Below, one piece after another: positions 33,648-41,497 of a stretch of 64,000 nt of DNA. This DNA is from an uncultured Peptostreptococcus sp. Its GTDB lineage: Bacteria > Bacillota > Clostridia > Peptostreptococcales > Peptostreptococcaceae. Below the pieces are notes generated by a model that searched no databases, was not told where the DNA came from, and worked only from the letters and a program-made list of their open reading frames with translations. The stretch covers positions 38,491 through 102,490 of the forward strand of contig CAAEUW010000014.1 in assembly GCA_900759325.1 (NCBI GenBank). Direction: 5' to 3'. Both the position numbers and the translations under genes were made by a program. The number at the start of each line of letters is the position of its first letter. Position 1 is the first letter of the stretch.

Positions 33648-35429
33648 CTAGTCAATTAGAAGCTTAAATATATCACTAGACTCCTTATCGTAGGAGGCTA
33701 TAATAGATAAATAGTCCTCTACCCTTGTCATAGCTGTGTACACCTTGTTTAGGTCTCCTACGAAGTCATTTATCTGGTAGTCCTGGTCCTCAGGGCTTAC
33801 CTTTTGGTTGTATAGCATTTCCAATTCACAGATGATGATAGCCTTGTATGATAGGGATTTTATTGAATATATATTAGATATAGTCACCCCTGTCTTTGGC
33901 GTAAGGTTGGTAACTGTATCATCTGCGTACATATAAGGTATATCTGCATCTTCTAATGACTTTCTCAGCATATACTGGAAGTATATCATCTTTCCATTCT
34001 TTAGCCTTTTCTTGTTAAATGGATATACCACCGCTATGTCTTCAGGTCTAAAGCCACAGTCATTTATAAGGTGTTGAATTTCCCATACTACAGAATGAAT
34101 TTGGTCATCTAGGTCGTCCACCTTGACTATATTTACGTTCATACCACTTTCATATATAGCTTCTGTCTTCATGAATATGGTAGTCGGAATATTGTCTCTT
34201 AGGAACCTTATATAGTCGTTTGACCTGTCACAAAAACTATTTATAAAGTCAACCACTTCTCGTGACTGTCTGTAATTCTTTTTTAGAAATAACTCTTCCT
34301 CATATTCTATATCTTCTTTTATCCTGCACTTGTATATATTGAGACTATTGTTAATATTATATGACTTACACACATTAACATTAAATACCCTCTTACTCGT
34401 ATATAGGAACTGGTAAATAAGGTTAATATCCTCTTCATTCATATTTTCTGCTTCGTCTATAAAGATACCCTTAAACATTTTTTTATTCTTTACTGAGTTG
34501 TCAACTTGTTTCATTATATTGGCAAAGGCCCTATCATAGTTGGTCTTTACAAGGTTGTAGTCAATCACCAGCTTGTTTATCTTGGCTATCTTGAATATAA
34601 AAGAGCTGAAGGTATATACCATAATATTATTTGTATCTACATTTAGTATATCTAAGAGCTCAAGATACTTGTTGGCCTGCTGCTTAGTGAAGGTCAAGAT
34701 CAAGAAATTATGGTGGGGATATATTTTGGATAGCTTTATTACCCTACCCATCATAATTGCACTTTTTCCTGTACCTGAGCCCCCAACTATGGAGTGATTT
34801 CCATAGTTTACAGAAGCGATATTGAGGATCTGCTCATCATCCATCAAGGCAAACTTGTAGTCTAGGTATTTGTCATGAAAACTGATTCTTTTGAGCTTAT
34901 CATTTATATTTATGCCCCTAGTCAAGGTAAAGTACTCAGTACAAATCCTAAATAGGTACATAGACATACTCACCTCATCATTTTCATCTCTTAGATATGG
35001 TCCCAGATCGACCTTATCATCATTTATAAGCTCCTTTACCCTAGTACCACATACAACATTCTCAGCTACAAAGTCATCCATTCCATAGGTATCCTCAATA
35101 TAGTCAATATACGGCATGACATAAACATAGTTGTAGGATATATTTGGATAATACATATCCATATTTTCCTTCATGAGCTCATATTCTTCCTTCATTATTT
35201 CAAGTATTTCTTCATCTAAGAAGGAAAATAACTCTTCAGTGGTATCCATAAATTTTATAAATAAGAGTCTATTGTCCCTTATATAGAGCATATCAGTGTT
35301 TACCCCCTTAAATGGAACTACTTTAGGTAGGATAAACACATCTTCATCTACATTTTTATATATAAATTCTTCAACTTTTTTTAGTTTTAGAGCGTCAAGG
35401 TTTGAAACTATATTTGTAAATTTTTTCAA
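33648..35429 (-). CDS. SF1 (UvrD-like) helicase with NERD-like N-terminal region
   Basis: A 593-residue SF1-fold protein. Residues about 25-70 (FILPKVV, TDMLYIRDNRLLFIKF) resemble a short NERD nuclease-related domain. Walker A GGSGTGKS is at 216-223 and Walker B GIFIDEAENM near 320; NYRQS near 390 is motif IV and VYTAMTRVEDYLSII near 575 motif VI. Motif III (normally GDxxQxIY) has decayed to NINNSLNIYK. Likely acts on nucleic acid, possibly in repair or defence; it is an orphan gene. The frame opens with GTG 35438, which overlaps the GGAGG; the TTG at 35429 has correct 8-nt spacing and is preferred. Confidence 0.78.
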   Translation of the reverse strand: MKKFTNIVSNLDALKLKKVEEFIYKNVDEDVFILPKVVPFKGVNTDMLYIRDNRLLFIKFMDTTEELFSFLDEEILEIMKEEYELMKENMDMYYPNISYNYVYVMPYIDYIEDTYGMDDFVAENVVCGTRVKELINDDKVDLGPYLRDENDEVSMSMYLFRICTEYFTLTRGININDKLKRISFHDKYLDYKFALMDDEQILNIASVNYGNHSIVGGSGTGKSAIMMGRVIKLSKIYPHHNFLILTFTKQQANKYLELLDILNVDTNNIMVYTFSSFIFKIAKINKLVIDYNLVKTNYDRAFANIMKQVDNSVKNKKMFKGIFIDEAENMNEEDINLIYQFLYTSKRVFNVNVCKSYNINNSLNIYKCRIKEDIEYEEELFLKKNYRQSREVVDFINSFCDRSNDYIRFLRDNIPTTIFMKTEAIYESGMNVNIVKVDDLDDQIHSVVWEIQHLINDCGFRPEDIAVVYPFNKKRLKNGKMIYFQYMLRKSLEDADIPYMYADDTVTNLTPKTGVTISNIYSIKSLSYKAIIICELEMLYNQKVSPEDQDYQINDFVGDLNKVYTAMTRVEDYLSIIASYDKESSDIFKLLID

Positions 35430-35535
35430 AACCAGCACCTCCTATTTAGTATTAAATCAAATATATTTACTAAGTATTATACCACAGAATTTCAAATAAT
35501 AAACTAGAAAGGACTTGACTAAATATCCTTATAAA

Positions 35536-35584
35536 AATAAAAAGAGGATATCTATTTATTTAATCTTATAAATAGATACCCTCC
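35536..35584 (-). terminator. Terminator after rny
   Basis: Arms of about 16 bp (GAGGATATCTATTTAT at 35544-35559 and its near-complement at 35568-35583); minus-strand read-out ends in CTTTTTATTTTTAT. Confidence 0.88.
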
Positions 35585-35631
35585 TTTCTAGAGGCTTCCC
35601 TTATAGGTAAGCTCATTTAAATCTAGCTCGC

Positions 35632-37170
35632 TTATTTAGCGTAATCAGTAGCTCTTGTCTCCCTGATTATGCTAACCTTGATCTGACCTGGATATTCAAG
35701 TTCTTCTTCTATCCTCTTAGTCATATCCCTAGCCAATAAGTGCATTTCTTCATCATTTACATACTCTGGCTTAACCATTATTCTGACCTCTCTACCGGCC
35801 TGGATTGCAAATGATTTTTCTACACCTTCGTATGAATTAGTTATTTCTTCAAGCTTTTCAAGTCTCTTTATGTAAGCTTCAAGAGTTTCTCTCCTTGCAC
35901 CAGGTCTAGCAGCAGAAACAGCATCTGCAGCTGTAACCAAAACAGCCTCAACTGTCTGTGGTTCATAATCACCATGGTGGGTACTCATAGCATGTATTAC
36001 ATCCTTAGATTCCTTGTACTTCTTTAATAGGTCCATACCTATTTCTATGTGTGTACCTTCAATCTCATGGTCAACAGCCTTGCCAATATCATGTACCAAA
36101 CCAGCTCTCTTGGCTAGCTTAACATCTGCACCAATTTCCTCAGCCATAATACCTGCTAGGATAGATACTTCTATAGAATGCTTTAATACATTCTGTCCAT
36201 AACTTGTTCTGTACTTAAGTCTACCTAGTAGCTTGACCAACTCTGGATGAAGTCCGTGTACACCCGTATCGAACATGGCCTGTTCACCAGCTTCCTTAAC
36301 GATATTCTGTACCTCTTTCTTGGCCTTTTCTACCATTTCTTCAATTCTGGCTGGATGTATTCTACCATCACCAATCAGGTTTTCAAGGGCAATCCTTGCT
36401 ACCTCTCTCCTAATTGGATCAAATCCTGATAGGATTACTGCTTCTGGAGTATCGTCTATAATCAAGTCTATACCAGTCAATGTTTCCAAAGCCCTGATAT
36501 TTCTACCTTCTCTACCAATTATCCTACCCTTCATTTCATCATTAGGTAGGTTAACTACTGATACAGTAGTTTCAGCAACATGGTCTGCGGAACACTTCTG
36601 AATAGCGTAACCAATGATTTCTCTAGCCTTTTTTTCAGCCTCTTCCTTGGCCTGAGCTTCCTTTTCCTTAATCATTAGAGACATTTCTCTTCTAACATCT
36701 CTCTCAGCATTAGAAAGTATTATTTCCTTGGCTTCTTCAGTTGTAAAACCTGATATACTTTCCAATTTCTGCTGTTGCTGGACCTTTATTTCCTCTACTT
36801 CACTTTCTTTTTTTGCAACCGCTTCATTTTTTTTCTGTAGGTTTGCTTCCTTCTGCTCTAAAGACTGAATCTTCCTGTCAAGAGTTTCTTCTTTTTGTAA
36901 AACTCTTTTTTCATATTTCTGTACTTCGTTTCTTCTTTCCTTGTTTTCTTTTTCGCCTTCAGTACGTAATCTATGAATCTCTTCTTTAGCCTCTAGAAGT
37001 TTTTCTTTCTTAACTGTTTCAGAGTCTCTGTTCGCCTTTTCAAGGATTTCTCTAGCTAAATTTTCAGCCTGTCCTATCTTGGCTTCAGAGATGTTTTTTC
37101 TGATAACATAACCAATTAATAGCCCTAGTAATACTGCCACTACAGCAGTTATTATTATATAAGGATTAAT
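35632..37170 (-). CDS. rny: Ribonuclease Y
   Basis: Membrane-anchored endoribonuclease that starts mRNA decay, 512 aa. N-terminal helix (about 4-22), long coiled coil (about 30-195), KH domain (NDEMKGRIIGREGRNIRALE near 213), and HD domain with LVHDIGKAVDHE near 355. The first in-frame GTG (37179) is fused to the SD (AAGGAG-GTG), too close to be used. GGAGG at 37183-37179 is 8 nt from an ATT codon at 37170-37168, and the sequence from there (INPYIII...GYVIRK) aligns with the N-terminus of B. subtilis RNase Y (MTPIMMV...GYFVRK). I therefore place the start at ATT; GTG 37179 is the alternative. Confidence 0.95.
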   Translation of the reverse strand: MNPYIIITAVVAVLLGLLIGYVIRKNISEAKIGQAENLAREILEKANRDSETVKKEKLLEAKEEIHRLRTEGEKENKERRNEVQKYEKRVLQKEETLDRKIQSLEQKEANLQKKNEAVAKKESEVEEIKVQQQQKLESISGFTTEEAKEIILSNAERDVRREMSLMIKEKEAQAKEEAEKKAREIIGYAIQKCSADHVAETTVSVVNLPNDEMKGRIIGREGRNIRALETLTGIDLIIDDTPEAVILSGFDPIRREVARIALENLIGDGRIHPARIEEMVEKAKKEVQNIVKEAGEQAMFDTGVHGLHPELVKLLGRLKYRTSYGQNVLKHSIEVSILAGIMAEEIGADVKLAKRAGLVHDIGKAVDHEIEGTHIEIGMDLLKKYKESKDVIHAMSTHHGDYEPQTVEAVLVTAADAVSAARPGARRETLEAYIKRLEKLEEITNSYEGVEKSFAIQAGREVRIMVKPEYVNDEEMHLLARDMTKRIEEELEYPGQIKVSIIRETRATDYAK

Positions 37171-37357
37171 TGCGTCCACCTCCTTCGTCTTATTCTGTTT
37201 TCAAAGTTCATTTTCATTCAATATTCGTTTATTCGCATATCAACAAAAATTATAGCTTTTAAATCATAAATTTTTGTAGGAACATACTCCCACACTCTAT
37301 TTTATAATCTTTTTAATTTTGTGTCAAGTTAAACATTATTTGCCTATTTTGCTTATT

Positions 37358-38983
37358 TTAATTAAAAGGATTAGGTAAATTCCCAGCTTTTACTAAATCA
37401 AAAAATGAATATTTGCCACCTAACTTACATATTTTTAAGTAGTCATTCCAGGCAATATCAAAATCCTCCTGCATTTTTTCATAAAAATTCAAAGCACAAA
37501 TTTGGGCCAAAACATAGTCTATATAATAGAAGGGATCCTTAAATATATGCCCCTGCCTATACCAATATCCTCCCCTATTTAATATTTCTAAATCGCCATA
37601 GTCCCTATAAGGCAAATAATTCTTTTCTAGCCTTGACCAGGTTTCCTTTCTCTGTTCCGGCGTCATATCCGGGTTTTCATATATCTCATGCTGGAAATGA
37701 TCCACTAGACAGCCATAAGGTAAAAACTTGATTGCAGCCCCATAGTGGTAGGTCTTATACTTTTCTACATCCTGACCAAAGAAAAAGTCCATCCACGGAT
37801 ATGTAAAGAATTCCATGCTCATAGAATGTATTTCACATGAGTCTAGAGTTGGAAAAATTAACTCTGGCATATTTATATGTCTAGACATGTACATCTGAAA
37901 GGCATGTCCAGCCTCATGAGTTAAGACGTCAATATCATCAACAGTCCCATTAAAATTTGCAAATATAAAGGGCATCCTGTATTCAGGCAGAACCGTACAA
38001 TAGCCTCCCATAGCCTTATTCTCCCTGGCCTCTACATCAAACAGACCTCTAGAAAGTAGGAATTCGAAAAATTCCTTGGTTTCTTCAGATAGGCTAGAAT
38101 ACATTGCCCTTCCAGCCTCAAAGATTTCTTCACTGCCCCCTTGTGGCTCGGCATTTCCATCCAAGAATTCAATTTTTTCACAGAAATAGTCTATCTTGTC
38201 CCTACCTATTCTCTTGGCCTGGTCATCATATAGATCTTGGGCTTTTTTTCCATATTTTACAAGAACATTTTTCCTTAAATTAGACACCATATCCCTATTG
38301 TAGTCGGTTCTCTGCATTCTATAATATCCCAAGTCAACAAATGATTTATAACCCATTTTAAGGGCCATCTGGTGCCTTATTTTGACCAGTCTATCAAATA
38401 TCTGATCAAACCTAGCTTCATTCTCTTCAAAAAAGTGTGTATGGGCTCTTATAGCCTCCTCCCTAACCTTATCATCAAGAGATTCCATGTAAAGATTCAT
38501 ATCTGAAAGGTTGCATATCCTTCCATCAAAGTCTATTTTTGCTGACGCTAATAGGGCTGTATATTTGGACGTAAGCTTATTTTCTTCCTGCAAAAGTCCT
38601 ATTATTTCCTTGGAAAAGCTCTTAACATTACACTCCATTAGTCCATAAAATTGCTGACCATACTCCCCTATTATCTGGTCCTTATAATCTATCTTCAAAA
38701 GGGTTTGGTAAAGGTTGTAGTCTAGGTCTTGGTATAGGGGACCATACTCATCCCAATATTCATTTTCAGCCATATAAAAGTCGTCCTTGGTATTTATAGA
38801 GTACTTTATAGAGGCTAGTTCCTTCATAGTTTGTAGGTGGACCCTAGTCTTGTTCAAGCCCTCTATGCTAGCCTTAAGGTCTTCAAATTTTTCGCTTGAC
38901 CTAATATCAGCTAGGGCTTTTTCATATATAGCTTTGATTGAATCATAGTCGCATCTCTCATATACTATATCCTTAAAATTCAT
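37358..38983 (-). CDS. M3 family oligoendopeptidase
   Basis: Zinc metallopeptidase of 541 residues, M3 family (oligoendopeptidase F-like), cleaving short peptides in the cytoplasm. HEAGH at 356-360 provides two zinc ligands and the catalytic Glu; the third ligand is Glu 384 in CEIHSMSMEFF. The C-terminal GYWYRQGHIFKDPFYYIDYVLAQICAL region forms the usual substrate-side helices with the conserved Tyr/His. There is no signal peptide. It is slightly shorter than PepF (~600 aa), matching the M3B subgroup common in Clostridia. Divergent from the 39337 permease. Confidence 0.94.
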   Translation of the reverse strand: MNFKDIVYERCDYDSIKAIYEKALADIRSSEKFEDLKASIEGLNKTRVHLQTMKELASIKYSINTKDDFYMAENEYWDEYGPLYQDLDYNLYQTLLKIDYKDQIIGEYGQQFYGLMECNVKSFSKEIIGLLQEENKLTSKYTALLASAKIDFDGRICNLSDMNLYMESLDDKVREEAIRAHTHFFEENEARFDQIFDRLVKIRHQMALKMGYKSFVDLGYYRMQRTDYNRDMVSNLRKNVLVKYGKKAQDLYDDQAKRIGRDKIDYFCEKIEFLDGNAEPQGGSEEIFEAGRAMYSSLSEETKEFFEFLLSRGLFDVEARENKAMGGYCTVLPEYRMPFIFANFNGTVDDIDVLTHEAGHAFQMYMSRHINMPELIFPTLDSCEIHSMSMEFFTYPWMDFFFGQDVEKYKTYHYGAAIKFLPYGCLVDHFQHEIYENPDMTPEQRKETWSRLEKNYLPYRDYGDLEILNRGGYWYRQGHIFKDPFYYIDYVLAQICALNFYEKMQEDFDIAWNDYLKICKLGGKYSFFDLVKAGNLPNPFN

Positions 38984-39089
38984 AGTAAAACTCCATTCTA
39001 ATTAATCTATATCATATCTACTTGAATATACATATGTATGAATCTATAGTACAATATTTGGCCTATAGCTTAAAATCTCCTCAATAAAT

Positions 39090-39191
39090 TATATATTAAA
39101 GGTCCTATAAAATCAATTACTAGTAGCTTACCAGTAAATAAGATATAAATATCTCTACCTATAGGATATTTTATAAGAGACCTTTAATATT
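39090..39191. repeat. Hairpin element with terminal inverted repeats (MITE-like or structured RNA)
   Basis: TATTAAAGGTC near 39094-39104 is repeated as its exact complement GACCTTTAATA at 39179-39189; the next 8 bases inward (TATAAAAT / ATTTTATA) also pair after a small bulge. The ~60-nt interior contains AGATAT-AA-ATATCT. There is no T-run that would make it a simple terminator, and no gene upstream in either direction that would need one. Confidence 0.6.
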
Positions 39192-39220
39192 AAAAACCTC
39201 TATCTTCTTTCTTATGTTGC

Positions 39221-39249
39221 TTGATTTTTATGACAAGGCAATATATAAT
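39221..39249 (+). promoter_or_regulatory. Promoter for the PTS-IIC-like gene
   Basis: TTGATT (39221-39226), 17-bp spacer, TATAAT (39244-39249). Confidence 0.78.
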
Positions 39250-39275
39250 ATATTAGTGTATATACACTAATATAT
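39248..39275. promoter_or_regulatory. Perfect 28-bp palindromic operator
   Basis: Perfectly self-complementary over 28 bp with core TTAGTGTATATACACTAA. It begins inside the -10 box of the promoter at 39221-39249 and covers the expected transcription start, the usual place for a repressor site. The GTGTA/TACAC half-sites resemble sites of YtrA-type GntR repressors, but no such regulator is encoded nearby. Confidence 0.8.
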
Positions 39276-39336
39276 ACGACAATGTATTATATAAAATACA
39301 GTTACATTTAGCTGTACTATATGGAGGTAAATAAAA

Positions 39337-40419
39337 ATGTCTAAAAACAAAAATTCTATGGCTTGGAAGCTCTTTGATAGATACTTTATCCAGGGTCTAA
39401 ACGGTATGGCCCTAGGCTTGTTTTCAACTCTTATAATAGGACTTATAATAAAACAGATAAGTAGTGTCTTTACAGGTAGTATCGCCAATTTTTTACTTAC
39501 TGTAGCCGTAGTAGCCATGTCCCTAACTGGACCAGTAATAGGTATAGGAGTAGCCCATGCCCTAAAATCACCAAAGCTTGTAATACTAGCTTCAGGTGTA
39601 ACAGGTCTCTTGGGTGCCTTTGGTGGCACTTTTTCAAGTGGCGCCCTATTGAGTGACAAGATGCAACTAGTCCTGCCGGGTGCAGGCGATCCTCTAGGTG
39701 CCTTTATTGCTGTAGTTATAAGTGCAGAAATAGGCCGCCTTGTATCAGGTAAAACAAAGGTGGATATAATTGTCACTCCCCTAGTAACTATTGTTACAGG
39801 TGGTATGGTAGCCTATTTTGTTGGGCCTTATCTTGCAATGGCCATGGCCAACCTAGGTGAATTTATCCGTGTTTCTACAGAGCTTCAGCCCTTCTTAATG
39901 GGTGTAGCAGTATCTGTATTGATGGGTATTATATTGACCCTACCTATAAGCTCAGCAGCCCTTTCAATAATCCTATCTCTATCAGGCCTAGCAGCCGGCG
40001 CCGCAACAGTCGGCTGTTCAGCACAAATGATAGGATTCGCAGTAATTAGCTTCAAGGCTAATGGTTGGAATGGCTTGTTGGCCCAGGGCTTGGGTACATC
40101 CATGCTTCAGGTACCAAATATTATGAGAAAGCCAATTATTTGGTTACCTCCAATAGTTGCGAGTGCCATCCTAGGACCTCTTGCAACCCTAGTATTTAAG
40201 ATGCAAAATAATCCTGCAGGCGGAGGTATGGGAACATCCGGTCTTGTTGGTCAGCTAATGACATGGCAGACCATGTCAGGACAAATGGACAAGGTCCACC
40301 TATTTGTAATTATTCTTTTCCTACATATTATTCTACCAGCCATCCTATCTTTGATAGTGGCAAGTTTTATGAAAAAGCGTGGACTAATTATAGATGAGGA
40401 CTATAAGCTTGACCTATAA
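39337..40419 (+). CDS. PTS_EIIC_2 family membrane protein (PTS IIC-like permease)
   Basis: A 360-residue polytopic membrane protein (about ten helices) of the PTS_EIIC_2 family, related to PTS sugar permease domain IIC but without IIA or IIB domains. Glycine/alanine-rich helices (MSLTGPVIGIGVAHAL, GLLGAFGGTFSSG, SGLAAGAATVGCSAQM) are typical. There is no phosphotransferase partner in the window, so whether it transports a sugar or something else is unknown. ATGGAGGTAAAT gives a good SD before the ATG at 39337. The gene has its own promoter with a perfect palindromic operator and ends at a terminator, so it is a regulated single-gene unit. Confidence 0.88.
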   Translation: MSKNKNSMAWKLFDRYFIQGLNGMALGLFSTLIIGLIIKQISSVFTGSIANFLLTVAVVAMSLTGPVIGIGVAHALKSPKLVILASGVTGLLGAFGGTFSSGALLSDKMQLVLPGAGDPLGAFIAVVISAEIGRLVSGKTKVDIIVTPLVTIVTGGMVAYFVGPYLAMAMANLGEFIRVSTELQPFLMGVAVSVLMGIILTLPISSAALSIILSLSGLAAGAATVGCSAQMIGFAVISFKANGWNGLLAQGLGTSMLQVPNIMRKPIIWLPPIVASAILGPLATLVFKMQNNPAGGGMGTSGLVGQLMTWQTMSGQMDKVHLFVIILFLHIILPAILSLIVASFMKKRGLIIDEDYKLDL

Positions 40420-40430
40420 AATAAAGAAAA

Positions 40431-40464
40431 GAAAACCCATGGCCTATACAGGTCATGGGTTTTC
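40431..40464. terminator. Bidirectional terminator
   Basis: GAAAACCCATG at 40431 and CATGGGTTTTC ending at 40464 form 11 perfect pairs plus inner GCC/GGT; the A-run and T-run flank both sides. Between the convergent permease and Fur-family genes. Confidence 0.9.
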
Positions 40465-40509
40465 ATCATTTACACTTAATTTTATTCTATAATCACTTTC
40501 TACTGATAA

Positions 40510-40959
40510 CTATTTATCCTTACAATTACTGCATAGACCATAAAACTTTAGGTCGTGGTCCTTTATCTGGAAATTATAGTTGTTCTCTACAGTAGCCTCA
40601 ATAGATTCCAAAAGGTCTTCCTTTACCTCTATGATAGCTCCACAGTCTCTACAAATCAAGTGGTGATGGTGGTGAACATCCTCTCCCTCAACATTGATTT
40701 CGTACCTGATACATCCATCATCAAGGTTTAACTTAGATATACCATTGATTTCGTCAAGTAACTGCATAGTTCTATAAACAGTTGCAAGACCTATTTCTGG
40801 ACAGTTTACACGTACCTTATCATATATTTCTTCACTGCTCATATGTGAACTTTCATTCTCTATTAATACTTCAATTATAGCCCTTCTCTGAGGTGTAATT
40901 TTAAAACCAGTAGCCTTTAGCTTCTCTTTCAACAATTCCATAGTATTGTTATTTTCCAT
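40510..40959 (-). CDS. Fur family metal-responsive regulator (Fur/PerR/Zur)
   Basis: A 149-residue regulator with the winged-helix domain (KITPQRRAIIEVLIEN, then MSSEEIYDKVRVNCPEIGLATVYRTMQLLDE) and the metal-binding dimerisation domain. VHHHHHLICRDCG and CSNCKDK give the regulatory His cluster and the two CxxC structural zinc pairs. The extended His run is commoner in Fur/Zur than PerR, but the paralogue cannot be set from sequence alone. AGGAGG lies 8 bp before the ATG at 40959; a 14-residue upstream extension (to 41001) lacks an SD. Strong promoter at 41028-41000 with an overlapping palindrome. Confidence 0.93.
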   Translation of the reverse strand: MENNNTMELLKEKLKATGFKITPQRRAIIEVLIENESSHMSSEEIYDKVRVNCPEIGLATVYRTMQLLDEINGISKLNLDDGCIRYEINVEGEDVHHHHHLICRDCGAIIEVKEDLLESIEATVENNYNFQIKDHDLKFYGLCSNCKDK

Positions 40960-40999
40960 ATTATAGCCCTCCTTTTCAATTGATAACTTTCTTATACTC

Positions 41000-41028
41000 A
41001 TAGTATATCAATTCTCAAAAAATGTCAA
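41000..41028 (-). promoter_or_regulatory. Near-consensus promoter for the Fur-family gene
   Basis: Minus strand TTGACA (41028-41023), 17-bp spacer, TACTAT (41005-41000). The -35 box is the distal end of the palindrome at 41023-41051. Confidence 0.85.
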
Positions 41029-41051
41029 TAGAAAATATTTTTCTATTGACA
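41023..41051 (-). terminator. 29-bp palindrome: ruvX terminator overlapping the next promoter's -35
   Basis: Perfect 13-bp arms TGTCAATAGAAAA / TTTTCTATTGACA around a TAT loop; TTCTCAA/TTGAGAA further out can extend the stem. On the minus strand it follows the ruvX stop by 12 bp and is followed by TTTTTT, so it is a plausible terminator. The arm nearest the Fur-family gene ends in TTGACA, its -35 box. It may also be an operator. Confidence 0.72.
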
Positions 41052-41063
41052 CCTTGAGAAAAA

Positions 41064-41480
41064 CTATATTGAATCAAGATATCCCTGCAAAATTAGTACT
41101 GCTGCAAGCTTATCTATGACTTTTTTTCTATTCTTTCTACGTACATCGCCCTGAATCAGCATCTTTTCAGCTGATACTGTAGTTAGTCTTTCATCCCAGA
41201 ACTTGATTTCCAAGCCAAGTTCCTCCTTAATCAGGTCACAAAACTTCATGACCTTCTCAGCCTGGGGACCTATTGTCCCATTCATATTCTTTGGTAGACC
41301 CGATACTATCAGGTTTACCTGCCTTTCTTCAACTATCTGCTTCAAGGCCTCTATATCATTTTTTTTACTTGACCTCTTTATTGTCGTAACCCCCTGGGCT
41401 GTCATACCCATAAGGTCACTTACGGCTACACCAATCGTATTGTCACCAATATCGAGGCCCATTATTCTTCCATTTAGCAC
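41064..41480 (-). CDS. ruvX: Putative pre-16S rRNA nuclease / Holliday junction resolvase YqgF
   Basis: A 138-residue RNase H-fold protein of the YqgF/RuvX family, implicated in pre-16S rRNA 5' processing. MGLDIGDNTIGVAVSD at the N-terminus, LIVSGLPKNMNGTIGPQAEKV in the middle, and FWDERLTTVSAEKML plus KKVIDKLAAVLILQGYLDS at the C-terminus match B. subtilis YrrK closely. The start is GTG at 41480, with AGGTG five bases upstream; the ATG at 41462 is an alternative. Part of the conserved alaS-ireB-ruvX neighbourhood, but separated from ireB by a large membrane-protein gene. Confidence 0.95.
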   Translation of the reverse strand: MLNGRIMGLDIGDNTIGVAVSDLMGMTAQGVTTIKRSSKKNDIEALKQIVEERQVNLIVSGLPKNMNGTIGPQAEKVMKFCDLIKEELGLEIKFWDERLTTVSAEKMLIQGDVRRKNRKKVIDKLAAVLILQGYLDSI

Positions 41481-41497
41481 ATTTACACCTACTTAAT

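Larger units (their letters stand above)
38984..39336. other. 353-bp intergenic region with hairpin element, promoter and operator
   Basis: No gene is seen in this gap between divergent genes. It holds a long hairpin element (39090-39191) and, on the right, the promoter and perfect palindrome described separately. Positions 38984-39089 are AT-rich with nothing else recognisable; the promoter of the M3 peptidase should lie there. Confidence 0.7.

Noticed and set aside
39090..39191. Reading the 39.1-kb hairpin as a terminator or T-box
   Set aside because: No T-run after the stem on either strand and no AGGGTGG-type T-box sequence; the upstream genes on both strands run away from it.
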